A DNA stretch of 64,000 bases from the NCBI RefSeq assembly GCF_000003815.2, contig NC_049995.1, forward strand, positions 11,223,248 to 11,287,247, given 5' to 3'. The position numbers and the translations under genes are program-made. This DNA comes from Branchiostoma floridae (Eukaryota > Chordata > Leptocardii > Amphioxiformes > Branchiostomatidae). Numbering within the stretch: the first letter of the stretch is position 1; every line of letters starts with the position of its first letter. This document shows, piece after piece, positions 10,855-21,897 of this stretch. The notes beneath the pieces were generated by a model that worked only from the letters and a program-made list of their open reading frames with translations, was not told the origin of the DNA and did not search any database.

Positions 10855-11439
10855 ATGGCGCGGTTTGACCTGAAGAGTAGCTATCATGGCCGCGGTATTG
10901 CGGTGGACATGCGCACTAACCACATCCTGGTGACTAATCCAGACAATAGCGAAGTTCAGGTGTTCCGACCGGACGGCTCCCTGGTGCGGGCAGTCCGGCA
11001 TCCACGGACGGGTGAGATGAGACGCTCATTGTACGTCACCGTGGACGGGGAAGGGAACATTCTTGTGTCTGACTGGGGCCGCGACTCTGTCTACGTGTAT
11101 GACGAGTCCGGCAAGTTCCTGTTCCAGTTCGGAGGGAGTGGAAGTGGTGAAGGTCAGCTGAGCTTTCCTCACGCTATCTGTACACACAGGGCAGGTAACA
11201 TCATCGTGGCGGACTCTGGGAACGAGAGGGTTCAGATCTTTACACGTCACGGCGAGTTTGTCCGTACCGTCCGTACCGGGTCGAAGCCGGAAGGCCTGGC
11301 TGTGGGACCCGAAGGGCAGCTAATTGTGACCAATTATTGGGACGATACTGTGACTATATATCCCAGTTATCATATAGCCAGGCGCCGCGGACCAATCAGA
11401 AAGCCCCGTTCCACGTTGGTTATGACGCCGTACTCATAG
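10855..11439 (+). CDS. NHL-repeat protein, TRIM/NHL-like C-terminal exon
   Basis: Encodes 194 residues from the ATG at 10855 (MARFDLKSSYHGRGIAVD). Four NHL blades are visible: GRGIAVDMRTNHILVTN...VQVF, SLYVTVDGEGNILVSDW...VYVY, FPHAICTHRAGNIIVADSGNERVQIF and PEGLAVGPEGQLIVTNY...VTIY. NHL propellers bind RNA or protein and often end TRIM proteins; amphioxus has many TRIM2/3/56-like genes. No RING, B-box or coiled coil is encoded here. A plausible acceptor (ttttcgtgctgtgacag, ending 10838) lies just upstream in an open frame, so this is probably the last exon of a larger gene, or an isolated exon copy, since only satellite and a LINE lie upstream. The tail after the propeller is basic (ARRRGPIRKPRS). 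It is GC-rich compared with its surroundings. Confidence 0.75.
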   Translation: MARFDLKSSYHGRGIAVDMRTNHILVTNPDNSEVQVFRPDGSLVRAVRHPRTGEMRRSLYVTVDGEGNILVSDWGRDSVYVYDESGKFLFQFGGSGSGEGQLSFPHAICTHRAGNIIVADSGNERVQIFTRHGEFVRTVRTGSKPEGLAVGPEGQLIVTNYWDDTVTIYPSYHIARRRGPIRKPRSTLVMTPYS

Positions 11440-11456
11440 ATTCCGGCCAGGCCGGT

Positions 11457-11526
11457 GTGTATCGCTCATCTGATTGGTCAAAATGAGTCGACACCGGCAC
11501 CAGTGTCGATGCAAGGAGCGATACAC
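11457..11526. repeat. Imperfect hairpin downstream of the NHL exon
   Basis: GTGTATCGCTC (11457-11467) pairs with GAGCGATACAC (11516-11526). Inside it, TCGACAC pairs with GTGTCGA around a 7-base loop. The arms are unequal, so it is a bulged stem. Two ATTGG/CCAAT motifs flank it. Function unknown. Confidence 0.6.
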
Positions 11527-11698
11527 ATTGGCCAATCAAAAGGAGCGAACATATACCAGAGCAGACGGAACAAGTGCAGACTGTAAGGGTAATGGCTCCT
11601 GACATAGATAATAAGTTTTGTTGTTTCTGTTGGAAAAATAATAGAAATTGGGCAAATATAGTCAGATAACACGCCAGAGGAGTTAGCTGGTCGCAAAT

Positions 11699-12487
11699 CA
11701 TACGGACCTCATACGGACTTGAATGTATACGCACGTGTGAATCCTGCTTAATGCGGATGTCGCTTTACTTTTGGTTTGTCCATAAAGGTTGTATGGTGTG
11801 AGCTGTAAAGCTCATACTACATTTGAATGTAAAATTTGTAACGACTATCCAAACAACAGTTTACTGATGAAGGGACACGATGATGACATGTTAACATCAC
11901 CATGGATTATCGGCGGAACAATTAGATACTTAGTACTAAATACAGACCTCTACGTCATATCTACATATCAACAAGTATGTAGTATTAGTGCTTGAGTTGA
12001 ATTGAACTTGCATTAAATTGAATTGTTTTTTGTGAGATGCCATTATCAGTTTTGCACCAGTGAAATTTATGCTTTCTTTGCATGAAAATGATTATGATTT
12101 TTTGTGGTCTAATTTATGATAAGTATATCAACCATAGTTTCAACATCCTACAAAAAGAGGATCCCAAAGAAAACCATAACATTCACATAGGACGTCTAGC
12201 GGACGATTGTTAAAAAAAAACTCCGTACCTTCTGTAGGTATAAATAATGCTATTCTTCAGTAATACATTACCTGTGACGACATAACAAATTTTAAGAAAT
12301 AATTTGAATTTGTTCCTTTTTTCATAATAGTGCTGCCGTTTCATCTCCAAGCAGATGTTGTGAAGTAAAGACGTCGGCAGATCCTTTACGTCGAGATAAC
12401 AAATGTATCTTAACACCTAGCGGATACTGCTGGTACTACAGACATTAGGGGTTCAGTAGAACCCAATTTACAACTAACATATGTCCT
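11699..12487. repeat. 789-bp repeated segment X, copy 1 (uninterrupted)
   Basis: Starts at CATACGGACCTCATACGG and ends at CAACTAACATATGTCCT. The same sequence, well over 90 percent identical by eye, is at 14417-14730 plus 19082-19537, where it is split by a TTAA transposon. No terminal inverted repeats or convincing coding frame were found, so I cannot say whether X is a mobile element or a segmental duplication. Confidence 0.8.
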
Positions 12488-12833
12488 GTGTATGTACGGC
12501 AACGCCCATTCAACATTTTCTTATCATATCCGAATTGTTTGCGTCACTAGCGGGTAAAACTTCGCTGTTCAATCAGAAAACAGCGATCCTGAACAAGTCC
12601 AACGAATACAGAGCAAGAATACAAAGTTGGTATATTTGTTGAATTAGAATGTTTATGTACCATCCAGGCTACAAAAAATATGCCTCGGAAAAATATACGC
12701 TATCTCTGTACTGATAGATCCTGATAGTCTGAGTACCATCATCCATAGTGACCGGTGGCTGAAGAGCAATCGAAAGTTTTGAGCCAACAGCAGCCGAACG
12801 ATGATGATGATGTCACTACGGAGGATGGCACTT
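12488..12833. other. Unassigned intergenic stretch
   Basis: No gene or repeat recognised, except that its right end (TCACTACGGAGGATGGCAC) resembles sequence at about 1497-1515 and 21962-21980 and belongs to the duplicated zinc-finger gene promoter region. Confidence 0.4.
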
Positions 12834-13251
12834 GTACCGGTACAAAACCGTTTTTTTCTTATTGGACCGGTCCAAGAAAACCGGACCTGAAAAAAATTGG
12901 TTGACTTGATGTTGGACCTATTGGAATATGACCAGATAACTGTATATGACTAGGCAGTCACACGTTTCGGGGCTTACCGGTTGAGGAAAATAACAAGAGC
13001 GAAGTAGAGTAGAGTCTATAATCATTACTACCAAGTTTTACAGTCAATCGTACAGAGGTAGTTTAGTAATAGCCTTGTAGGATTTTAAAACGCCAGTGGG
13101 AGTTTTTTGTAGCGAAATGGACCATTGTTTTGAGTATCGTCCATTTACAAGTTTTCACATACTGAATCAGGTTCAGGTCCAAACCTGAACCTAATAACCC
13201 GGACCTGTACCGGACCTGTACCTGAATTTTCTGTACCGGTACCCACCCCTA
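12834..13251 (-). mobile_element. hAT-like MITE (TAGGGGTGGGTACC family), copy 1
   Basis: Right end is the complement of TAGGGGTGGGTACCGGTACAG. The left end keeps only the inner part (TACCGGTAC). The paralogous promoter of gene A is the empty site: GGTACTTCGGCTACTG there, split here into ..GGCACTT and GTACTCGGGCTGCTG, so the target duplication is about 8 bp. Same family as 16619-17029 and 40165-40505. Confidence 0.75.
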
Positions 13252-13259
13252 GTACTCGG

Positions 13260-13503
13260 GCTGCTGTATTCCTTCAATAAATCTTGAGCGGGGAGATCGC
13301 GACAACTGTTGGATAAGCAGGTAGTAATGTTTGACCCATGGTTATAGACTACTTCCGGGTCAGCTTCCTGAGTGACTTTCTGTGACAGCGTCTAGCAGTT
13401 TTGAAAGTTTTCGTTCTTTCAACGGAAAGTACACTACAACATTCTCGATGTAAGACAGCCATCTGGCGTTTTCCTGACAGATAAGGAATTTGGGCTTGTT
13501 AAG
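13260..13503 (+). promoter_or_regulatory. Promoter and 5' noncoding exon of zinc-finger gene B
   Basis: Paralog of 1500-1774, keeping the ETS-like ACTTCCGGGT (13351-13360) and ending in a conserved donor AAG|GTAAGAGG. The inferred first intron then runs about 6.3 kb to the acceptor at 19761-19763 and holds segment X2, the TTAA transposon and a hAT MITE. Confidence 0.55.
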
Positions 13504-14416
13504 GTAAGAGGATCTGTTGTACTATGATTCCAAAAGCTCTGTAGATTTGATAGAAAAAGCGAAACGTTTTCATGAGACATATGTTTTTTGATGCTGCAGC
13601 ACTTTGTCAGTTTATGGGGTCCGATTGAAACTATTTCTACCGTCCGTCGCTGTTGAGATCTTTGAGGGGGAAATACCCCCCCCCCCCCCCCAAATGCCCG
13701 TTTTCCACACCAGAAATGGGGAAAACCGTCGGACATGTAGAGGATATTAAAAATAACGCGTACTGGAATGGGGGTCTTTAAGGGTTTTACTGTGTATACT
13801 TGGGGGGGGGGGGTTGTTGTAAAGACAAGTGAATACGCTTTAAGTGTTTAGAAGTATTCCTGCTAAGATTACAGATATAAAATTAACTGAGAAAAATCCA
13901 TACTGGCATGAAGAGACACTTGATAAGGGTTAAGTATACTCCGAATTCCCCCATCCACCCCTTTTCAGAAACTTCCCGCCATCTGGTGTTCATTATGACG
14001 TGTTTGGTATTTACGGGGAGGTTCAGTAATGAATAGAAAGACATCAGGGATAGTTTAGGGAGGTTTTATTTCTTTGGTGACGTGAAAACTATATCATGCA
14101 TTTAGCTCAGGGAAGTTTCATTGCTAACATAGAGAACAAAATCATGGATGGTAAAGGGCGGTTTCATTGCTAATGTGGAGAATTGCATCATGTATAGTTA
14201 AGGGAAGTTTCATTACTAATTCAGAGGCCGACGTCACGAATGGTTTAGCAAAGTTTCATTGTACATGTTGTATGTCTGCCTGCAAATTTATACGCCTCGA
14301 ACAGTTAGCTCCCCTGGCATGTCATGTGACTATTTTTGTCCAATTTCTGCTATTTTTTCAGCGAATTTTGGGGCCTGGTAGCTATGTAGGGGCTAAGAAC
14401 ACGGTGCTAAGAATTC
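13504..14416. other. Intron of zinc-finger gene B, paralogous to 1775-1946 and 3353-3900
   Basis: Aligns with gene A's intron on both sides of the foldback insertion, e.g. CATACTGGCATGAAG at about 13901 and 3640, and TTCATTATGACGTGTTT at about 13988 and 3704. Poly-C/poly-G runs at about 13679-13692 and 13802-13812 are unique to this copy. At 14299-14373 is a stretch that is the inverse of 11630-11694. Confidence 0.6.
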
Positions 14417-15767
14417 CATACGGACCTCATACGGACTTGGATGTATACGCACGTGTGAATCCTGCTTAATGCGGATGTCGCTTTACTTTTAGTTTGTCCA
14501 TAAAGGTTGTATGCTGTGAGCTGTAAAGCTCATACTATATTTGAATGTAACGACTATCCAAACAGCAGTTTACTGATGAAGGGACACGATGATGACATGT
14601 TAACATCACCATGGATTATCGGCGGAACAATTAGATACTTAGTACTAAATACAGACCTCTACGTCATATCTACATATCAACAAGTATGTAGTATTAGTGC
14701 TTGAGTTGAATTGAACTTGCATTAACTTGATTAAGAGTCATTGCAGGAGAAAACCAGGCAAAACCAGGCAGAGGTCGGAAGATGGGGGTCGGCCAAATCA
14801 ACTCAAACTTTTTATGTGTGATAGGTATGGGGAACTATGAACAGCCATATGATTAAAGCCCTCCAGCTATTTTTCGTTATTGCGTTCTGGGGCCCCCCTC
14901 TGAGACCCTCCAAAATCAAACTATTGATGACTGAAAATTACTGAAATTGCGATGGCTATTCTGATACTTCTGATAAGGATATGACAAAAAGTTTTATATT
15001 CCCATATTTCATGTTTTCTTAAGTTTTACTGACAAAAATTTGAAGATGAAGTATTGAAATCAAGAGGGCGTTACAGGGGGTTACCAGAACCAATGAAAAC
15101 ACGATTTTCAACTCTCTGAATTTCTGTGATATTTAAGAGGCTTGTTCTCCGACAACCAGCAATTTAGATGAATGGTTTTACCTTTACTGTAGAGAGGAAT
15201 ATCTACTAATTGAAAATCAAGCGTCGTCTAATTGGGCCATGTATACCAAGAGCCGTGAGCGGGGGGTCTTTATGGGGATTTTCCAGGTTTTTGACTATGT
15301 TAAAACAGGTAATAACTGCTCACTATGGGCTAATGGACGGCAACTTTTTGGTGTCCCTGTGTAGGATCACTGCTTAATTGTCAAAATTGCTTCAACTAAT
15401 TGCAAGTAATTATTGGGGCTCTGTATGGGGGATATAAGGCTACTTGAAAATGAATTATGCTGGTTTTACCCACATTTGTTGCTCTGTAAGTCCTCAAATA
15501 GTACATAGTACTTACAGAATCATAATGATTATGTATTTACCATGTGGTACTTAATAAAAGAGGCTCTGCATGGGGGTTATCAGGTCTCTACGTACATGAT
15601 ATACTCTAACCGTCATTGCATCAGAACTCTGGCAGAAGCGAGAAGAACTCGGTCAGCAATCTTCTGCGCATACTTTGCATGTGAGATAGGTGGGTTTGGG
15701 AATTATAAATTAAGAGCCATCGAATCAAAAGTCCCATGTTCTTTATAGTATAGAGTTATGGATCCCA

Positions 15768-17400
15768 ATGGCTGCAGTAATTACGACGGGCGATGAAGGC
15801 AAGTATGATGTGGAGTGTTTTGTCCACATTTTCAACAACTGCCGACAGGACTGGTCAGCTGTCTGTGCTATTCTGCAAAGTGTACTTCAGACCTTCAAGT
15901 CCGAGAATCTTTTACTAATACAGGTGTGTTTTGGAGAAAATGCAGGGTGCTATCACTGTTCTCTGCTGATGTTGACTCTGCCAGCGATCGGTCAGAAAAC
16001 TAGCATATCAGTTCTGCGCTTAGACTTCTCAGACCCTCAGGAGGCAAGGACATTTGTGACCGCAAGATAGCATCAATGAAGACTCATAAGACGGTACATC
16101 AATGAAAAACATGATGTCTTGACCGTTGAAGACATGAAAGAAGCGTCGGAGTCCCATGGAGGCATAGAGGACTGTAGAATTGCGGTGGCACAAACAGGTG
16201 AAGCAAACAAAGAGCAGTGCAAGGCAAACATGGGAAGGTGTCAAGTCATAGAACAATTTCTTGTTTGCAACTGATTGAGACATACTAGTACGAGTCTGGA
16301 GAGCCTTTGGTGTTGGGGTTGGAGAAGTGGTGAACTTTGCCACGGTACCACAGATACATGACCTTCCAACCCTGACACATCACCGTTTGGTACCCCACAG
16401 TCACAAACGAGTCACATCACAGCATCAGCAGTTGGTCAAAGTCAGTGTTGTTCTGCTGCCCTGAGCCAGGATATGTGACAGCCTTCAGCTCAGCCAAAAA
16501 GCTAGAAGACGTTGGAGAACACTTTAAAGAACTGGAGCGGGAGTCCAACGTTACATAGTATTACATTGTACAACAAAACAAGCAGTGGGCTCAAGCTGTG
16601 ACTGCAATAGCTCATGGCTAGGGGTGGGTACCAGTACAGAAAATTCAGGTCCAGGTCCAGAGGATCAGGTCCAGGTCCAGTCCTGAACCTGATTCATTAT
16701 GTGAGAACTTGTGAATGGACGATACGCAAAACAATGGTCCATTTTGCTGAAAAAAAATCTGTATTGTGTAGTATTCGACTCCCATTGGTGTTTTATAAAT
16801 CCTACAAGGCTAACTACCTCTGTACGAGTGACTGTAAAAGTTGGTAAAATTACTATAGAGTGTACTCTGCTTCGCTCTTGTTATAACCCCGAAAACGTGT
16901 GGATGCCTGATCATATAATCAGTTCATTTTTCAATCGGTCCAACATCCGGTCCATCGATTTTTTTCAGGTCCGGTTTTTCTGGACCGGTGCAATGAGGAA
17001 AACCGGTATTGTACCGGTATCCAGCCCTACTCATGGCCCTGGCCTATCCTCACAGTCACAAGGAGAAGAATCCGGAAAATGCGGCCAACGGATGTCAGAC
17101 AAGATGAAAACTTAGGCCTATCTGACTGACATTTTCAATCGGGGGCTACGTCTGGGCAGAAAGCTGACGCTGTGCAAGTGGCCCACGAGATGTGCACAGC
17201 ACGTTAGGGAATCTGATGGCAAGCGGTTGTTCCAGCCCAGCGAGTGGCACACAGCCAAGCAGATTACAAGCTATTTTACAAGACTTTCAGCAGCACAAAG
17301 ACAACGAGAAAGCACAGAATCTGTGGTCACTCAGACATGGAAGCAATGGATGAGGAAAGCGAGTGGCATGCAGGCGCTGCGAAAGAAACTGTGTATACTT
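15768..17400 (+). pseudogene. Degenerate transposase of the TTAA element
   Basis: Pieces of one protein are found in all three forward frames. 15768-16070: FNNCRQDWSAVCAIL then CFGENAGCYH and RLDFSDPQ. After a frameshift, GGKDICDRKIASMK. After another, RRYINEKHDVLTVEDMKEA with SHGGIEDCRIAV. Near 16455 there is a C2H2-like piece, CPEPGYVTAFSSAKKLE. After the hAT insertion, RLFQPSEWHTAKQITSYFTR occurs near 17222-17280. The order and motifs (S/E-D/N-N-A-G-C-Y-H, then DFSDPQxGKDxCDR) match a transposase-like family common in invertebrate genomes. At least two frameshifts plus the MITE make it inactive. Confidence 0.7.
16619..17029 (+). mobile_element. hAT-like MITE, copy 2, nested in the TTAA transposon
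   Basis: Perfect 8-bp target duplication CTCATGGC at 16611-16618 and 17030-17037. Ends are TAGGGGTGGGTACC and the complement of TAGGGCTGGATACC. 411 bp, noncoding, with internal GGTCCAGGTCC repeats. It interrupts the transposase relic, so it is younger. Confidence 0.9.
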
Positions 17401-19785
17401 TAATTCTAAGTATTGACTACAGTCATCCTGTCATGTTTGAAGACATAAACTTGTGCAAACTGGCTAAAACCAAAGGTCTCAAATCAATAAAGCTAAAGCA
17501 ACTGAAGTGCATAACAGATCATTTCCATCTACCCATTACAGGTTCTACGACAAGGAAAGTCATACAGGCATTAGAGAACATCCTATCCACATGTAGATGT
17601 GTTGATTTTTTTTTTGTAATTTGACAAAGTTTTGTAACATGATTTTTACAACTGTGTAGAAACTCTGTACCAAACATGTGAATTTTTAGGCCTAGCCACA
17701 ATTGTAATCTCTTACCCTTTGCAGGTAAAAAAATTACATCAGATCCAGCTTATTGTACTAGTCCAAGAAAACTGAAAGTGTGCATTTGTGAATATGCATT
17801 TCAGCAGTGAGTTTGTGTATTTTGCAGACTGTATGATCCCTTGTAATAGGGTTCTATATGTAGGTTTCTCATAGACTTAATGTTTCTAGTCTGTCCTTAT
17901 GGTGATGAATAAATTAACAGTCAGGCATACTAACAAACCATTGGTATACTTTTACACATCGTATTTGGTAATAGCTAAAATTCTTTGTTAGGGTCATGTT
18001 TCTATGTTGTAGATTGCCTATCATAGTATGCGGTCATTCATGTGGCCTGCAGTGCAGTAAATAGTATGTGGAGTATACTGATAACCCCCATGTAGATCCT
18101 TTTAAATTATGTATCACATGGGGAAAGCACACTTTGTAAGGGACTTCTACTAATTGACGTCTTAGAGATACTTAGATGTGTAAAAGCAGCTTAATTTTAT
18201 TTCACATATCCTTATATGCCCCATACAGAGCCCAAATGAATAGCAGTAATTAGTTATAGCTTCTTTTGACGGTTAAAAATTGTTCCTATACAGAGACACA
18301 AATAAATGACATAACTTACCCCATATTGACCACTTACAGAGCAACAAATGTGGGTAAAACCAGCATAATTCATTTTCAAGTAGCCTTATATCCCCCATAC
18401 AGAGCCCCAATAATTACTTGCAATTAGTTGAAGCATTTTTGACAATTAAGCAGTGATCCTACACAGGGACACCAAAAAGTTGCCGTCCATTAGGCCATAG
18501 TGAGCAGTTATTACCTGTTTTAACATAGTCAAAAACCTGGAAAATCCCCATAAAGACCCCCGCTCACGGCTCGTGGTATACATGGCCCAATTAGACGACG
18601 CTTGATTTTCAATTAGTAGATATTCCTCTCTACAGTAAAGGTAAAACCATTCATTTAAATTGCTGGTTGTCGGAGAACAAGCCCCTTAAATATCACAGAA
18701 ATTCAGAGAGTTGAAAATCGTGTTTTCATTGGTTCTGGTAACCCCCTGTAACGCCCTCTTGATTTCAATACTTCATCTTCAAATTTTTGTCAGTAAAACT
18801 TAAGAAAACATGAAATATGGGAATATAAAACTTTTTGTCATATCTTAATCAGAAGTATCAGAATAGCCATCGCAATTTCAGTAATTTTCAGTCATCAATA
18901 GTTTGATTTTGGAGGGTCTCAGAGGGGGGCCACAGAACGCCATAACGAAAAATAGCTGGAGGGTTTTAATCATATGGCTGTCCATAGTTCCCCATACCTA
19001 TCACACATAAAAAGTTTGAGTTGATTTGGCCGACCCCCATCTTCCGACCTCTGCCTGGTTTTCTCCTGCAATGACTCTTAAATTGAATTGTTTTTTGTGA
19101 GTTTTGCACCAGTGAAATTTATGCTTTCTTTGCATGAAAATGATTATGATTTTTTGTGGTCTAATTTATGATAAGTATCAACCATAGTTTCAACATCCTA
19201 CAAAAAGAGGATCCCAAAGAAAACCATAACATTCACATAGGACGTCTAGCGATCGATTGTTAAAAAAAAACTCCGTACCTTCTGTAGGTATAAATAATGC
19301 TATTCTTCAGTAATACATGACCTGTGACGACATAACAAATTTTAAGAAATAAATTGAATTTGTTCCTTTTTTCATAATAGTGCTGCCGTTTCATCTCCAA
19401 GCAGATGTTGTGAAGTAAAGACGTCGGCCGATCCTTTACGTCGAGATAACAAATGTATCTTAACACCTAGCGGATACTGCTGGTACTACAGACATTAGGG
19501 GTTCAGTAGAACCCAATTTACAACTAACATATGTCCTATGTTGTATGTCTGCCTGAAAATTTATGCAGGCAGTTATAACCAAGGCCATATGATTTCTAAC
19601 TCTAAATATCAGTCATCCTATGATTCCCAGAGGGTACCTAATGCATGAGGTTCAAGCCTTCAAGGGTAATATTAAAGATGGACATTAACATCAAGCAGGG
19701 GCGCAAATGTACAAGTCATCATAATTATACTTTCATTCAAGATTGTTTATCTTGTCTCCACAGAAGTTGTACTAGATATACGAGG

Positions 19786-20715
19786 ATGACGTCAACAAGC
19801 AACATGCAGACTTTGGATAATGCCAGGAGAAAGGAAAAGAACGGTTTGCAATGTAGAAGGGAAGAGAAACCTTACAAGTGTGAAGAGTGCAGCAGCCAGT
19901 TCAGATGGCTGAGTGCTCTGAAGACTCACATGCGGGCTCACACAGGGGAGAAACCCTACAGTTGTGAGGAGTGCAATATGCAGTTCAGCCAAATGAGTGC
20001 CCTGAAGACCCACATGCGGACTCACACAGGGGAGAAACCGTACCAGTGTGAGGAATGCAGTATGCAGTTCAGTCAAATGAGTGCTCTGAAGACTCACATG
20101 CGGACTCACACAAGGGAGAAACCCTATAGTTGTGAAGAGTGTAGTGTGCAGTTCAGTCATATGAGTGCTCTGAAGGGTCACATGCACACTCACACTGGGA
20201 AGAAACCATATATGTGTGAGGAGTGCAGCAGGCAGTTCAGTCATCTTGGTAATCTGAAGAGACACATGCGGACTCACACAGGGGAGAAACCCTACAAGTG
20301 TGAGGAATGCAGCAGGCAGTTCAGTCAGCTGGGTCATCTGAAGACCCACATGCGAACTCACACAGGGGAGAAACCTTACAAGTGTGAAGAGTGCAGCAGA
20401 CAATTCAGTGAGCTGGGTCATCTGAAGACCCACATGCGAACTCACACAGGGGAGAAACCTTACAAGTGTGAAGAGTGCAGCAGACAATTCAGTGAGCTGG
20501 GTGTTCTGAAGACTCACATGCGGACTCACACAGGGGAGAAACCATATATGTGTGGGGAGTGCAGGAGGCAGTTTAGTCAGCTGAGTAATCTAAAGAAACA
20601 CATGCAGACTCACACAGGGAAGAAACGCTTCAAGTGTGATGAGTGCAGCAAGCAGTTCAGTGAGCTGTATAATCTAAAGACACACATGCGGACTCACACA
20701 GTGAAGAAATCATAG
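19786..20715 (+). CDS. C2H2 zinc-finger protein B (10 fingers, truncated)
   Basis: Paralog of zinc-finger protein A. 309 residues from the ATG at 19786, just after a good acceptor (cttgtctccacag, ending 19763). Linker MTSTSNMQTLDNARRKEKNG, then 10 C2H2 fingers ([22 protein letters not shown]...). Fingers 6-8 are nearly identical, suggesting internal duplication. It stops at a TAG (20713-20715) in what should be the next KxYxC linker, giving a KKS ending. The frame is open back to 19645, but the upstream part is probably intron. The stop could be a damaging mutation or simply a shorter allele. The remaining fingers are intact, so a shorter DNA-binding protein could still be made. Confidence 0.78.
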   Translation: MTSTSNMQTLDNARRKEKNGLQCRREEKPYKCEECSSQFRWLSALKTHMRAHTGEKPYSCEECNMQFSQMSALKTHMRTHTGEKPYQCEECSMQFSQMSALKTHMRTHTREKPYSCEECSVQFSHMSALKGHMHTHTGKKPYMCEECSRQFSHLGNLKRHMRTHTGEKPYKCEECSRQFSQLGHLKTHMRTHTGEKPYKCEECSRQFSELGHLKTHMRTHTGEKPYKCEECSRQFSELGVLKTHMRTHTGEKPYMCGECRRQFSQLSNLKKHMQTHTGKKRFKCDECSKQFSELYNLKTHMRTHTVKKS

Positions 20716-20898
20716 AAGTGTCAGGAATGCAGCAGGCAGTTCAGTAAGCTGGGTAATCTGAAAAGACACATGCGGACTCATATATCATACAGGTGAGAAA
20801 CTCTACAGGTGTGAAGAGTGCAGCAGGCAGTTCAGTAGGTCAGAAATTCTGAAGGACCACATGCGGACTCACGGAGGAGATGCCCTTCAAGTGTAGGA
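20716..20898 (+). pseudogene. Two relic C2H2 fingers beyond the stop of gene B
   Basis: In frame after the [25 protein letters not shown]. Then a 7-base insertion (ATATCAT near 20780-20790) shifts the frame, and a last finger ([21 protein letters not shown]) follows in another frame, ending GGDALQV as in gene A. These show that copy B once had 12 fingers. Confidence 0.85.
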
Positions 20899-21797
20899 GT
20901 GCCGCAGACATGTACAGTTCAGTGACCATGGTAATCTTAGAAGGCACATACAAACACACAAGTAAGCAAGGTACGTGAGTGTGGAAGTAATGTTACAGGA
21001 GAGATGCTGGTCTGGTAGTGAATTCGAAGGATTTCATGCCAGCACTGAGCATACTTTGTAGATTTACGTTTTTTCTACATTTTATGTATGTATTGTATAC
21101 TCATATTATTGATAATCTCTTCTTATTGTTTAGTCTTGTATTATTTGTAAGTTAGTAGTAGTTAGTTTTTAGTTCTGATAATGATTTTGGCATCTAAAAT
21201 GATCTTGCAGTTCTTTGTTATGAAGATTAGATTTTTCCTCGGAAATGTATCACAATCAATGTATTTGCTAGATGATTTCCTACCTCATTGTTTCTAGTTT
21301 CGGCACATTAGAACTAAGCAAAGTAGATTCTGTCTCATTTTTTAAAGTTTAATTGAATGCCGTTTGTACTTAACTCGTTAAGGTTTATGATATTTTAGAG
21401 ATTTTTTACGTAAAAGCATATTTCAAGCTTTTGGTGTGTGCATAGCTATAATAGCAATAGAAATAATGGAGACAGATGTTTTGCGAAGGAAGAGTTCTTT
21501 CGTTACTATAGCTATTAACTCCTTTGATTGTAGTACCTGTAGTGTTTGTCTTATCACGTATTTGTCTAGTTCTTTTATTTATATAGATAGGTAAGGTTAC
21601 ATCTTTTCATTTTATGGTAAGTTGCATGGGTTTGTTGAGCATTTTATATTACAAGTTACAAATGCAGTCGTCTAGTTCTATTTAATCACAATAAGTAGCA
21701 AAAAAACTTTTGTTATGCATATAACAGCCAAGTATGTATAGAAATATAATGTATGCGGTTCGTTTTGACCTTAGGCCACGTTGATTTGATTATTTGG
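20899..21797. other. 3' flank of zinc-finger gene B
   Basis: Paralogous to 5152-5340 and 6168-6862 (for example CATACTTTGTAGATTTA near 21050). AT-rich, no gene. Ends at the first assembly gap. Confidence 0.5.
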
Positions 21798-21897
21798 NNN
21801 NNNNNNNNNNNNNNNNNNNNNNNNNNNNNNNNNNNNNNNNNNNNNNNNNNNNNNNNNNNNNNNNNNNNNNNNNNNNNNNNNNNNNNNNNNNNNNNNN
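21798..21897. other. Assembly gap (100 N)
   Basis: Exactly 100 N, so the true distance across it is unknown. Confidence 0.99.

Larger units (their letters stand above)
14735..19077. mobile_element. TTAA-flanked DNA transposon with about 750-bp terminal inverted repeats
   Basis: TTAA lies immediately outside both ends (14731-14734, 19078-19081). Left arm 14735-15490 and right arm 18333-19077 are inverted copies, about 98 percent identical by eye; the left has a 10-base internal duplication. Both begin GAGTCATTGCAGGAGAAAAC. Internal subrepeats of the GGCTCTGTATGGGGGATATAAGG motif extend the symmetry inward. Segment X1 provides the near-empty site. The core carries a broken transposase and a younger hAT MITE. 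TTAA targets are known for piggyBac and a few other superfamilies. I do not assign one. Confidence 0.88.
14417..19537. repeat. Segment X, copy 2, split by a transposon
   Basis: X2 occupies 14417-14730 and 19082-19537; the 4.34-kb TTAA element sits between. Compared with X1 it has small deletions (9 bases near 14545 and about 13 bases near 19098). The whole block from 14265 to 19537 is bounded by a 26-base direct repeat, ATGTTGTATGTCTGCCTG plus AAATTTAT, at 14265-14291 and 19538-19563. Confidence 0.75.

Noticed and set aside
10567..11001. 144-residue minus-strand frame over the NHL exon
   Set aside because: No family resemblance, and the opposite strand encodes obvious NHL blades.
12210..12416. 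68-residue minus frame conserved at 19260-19466
   Set aside because: The conservation is only recent duplication of segment X. Changes are not biased to third positions.
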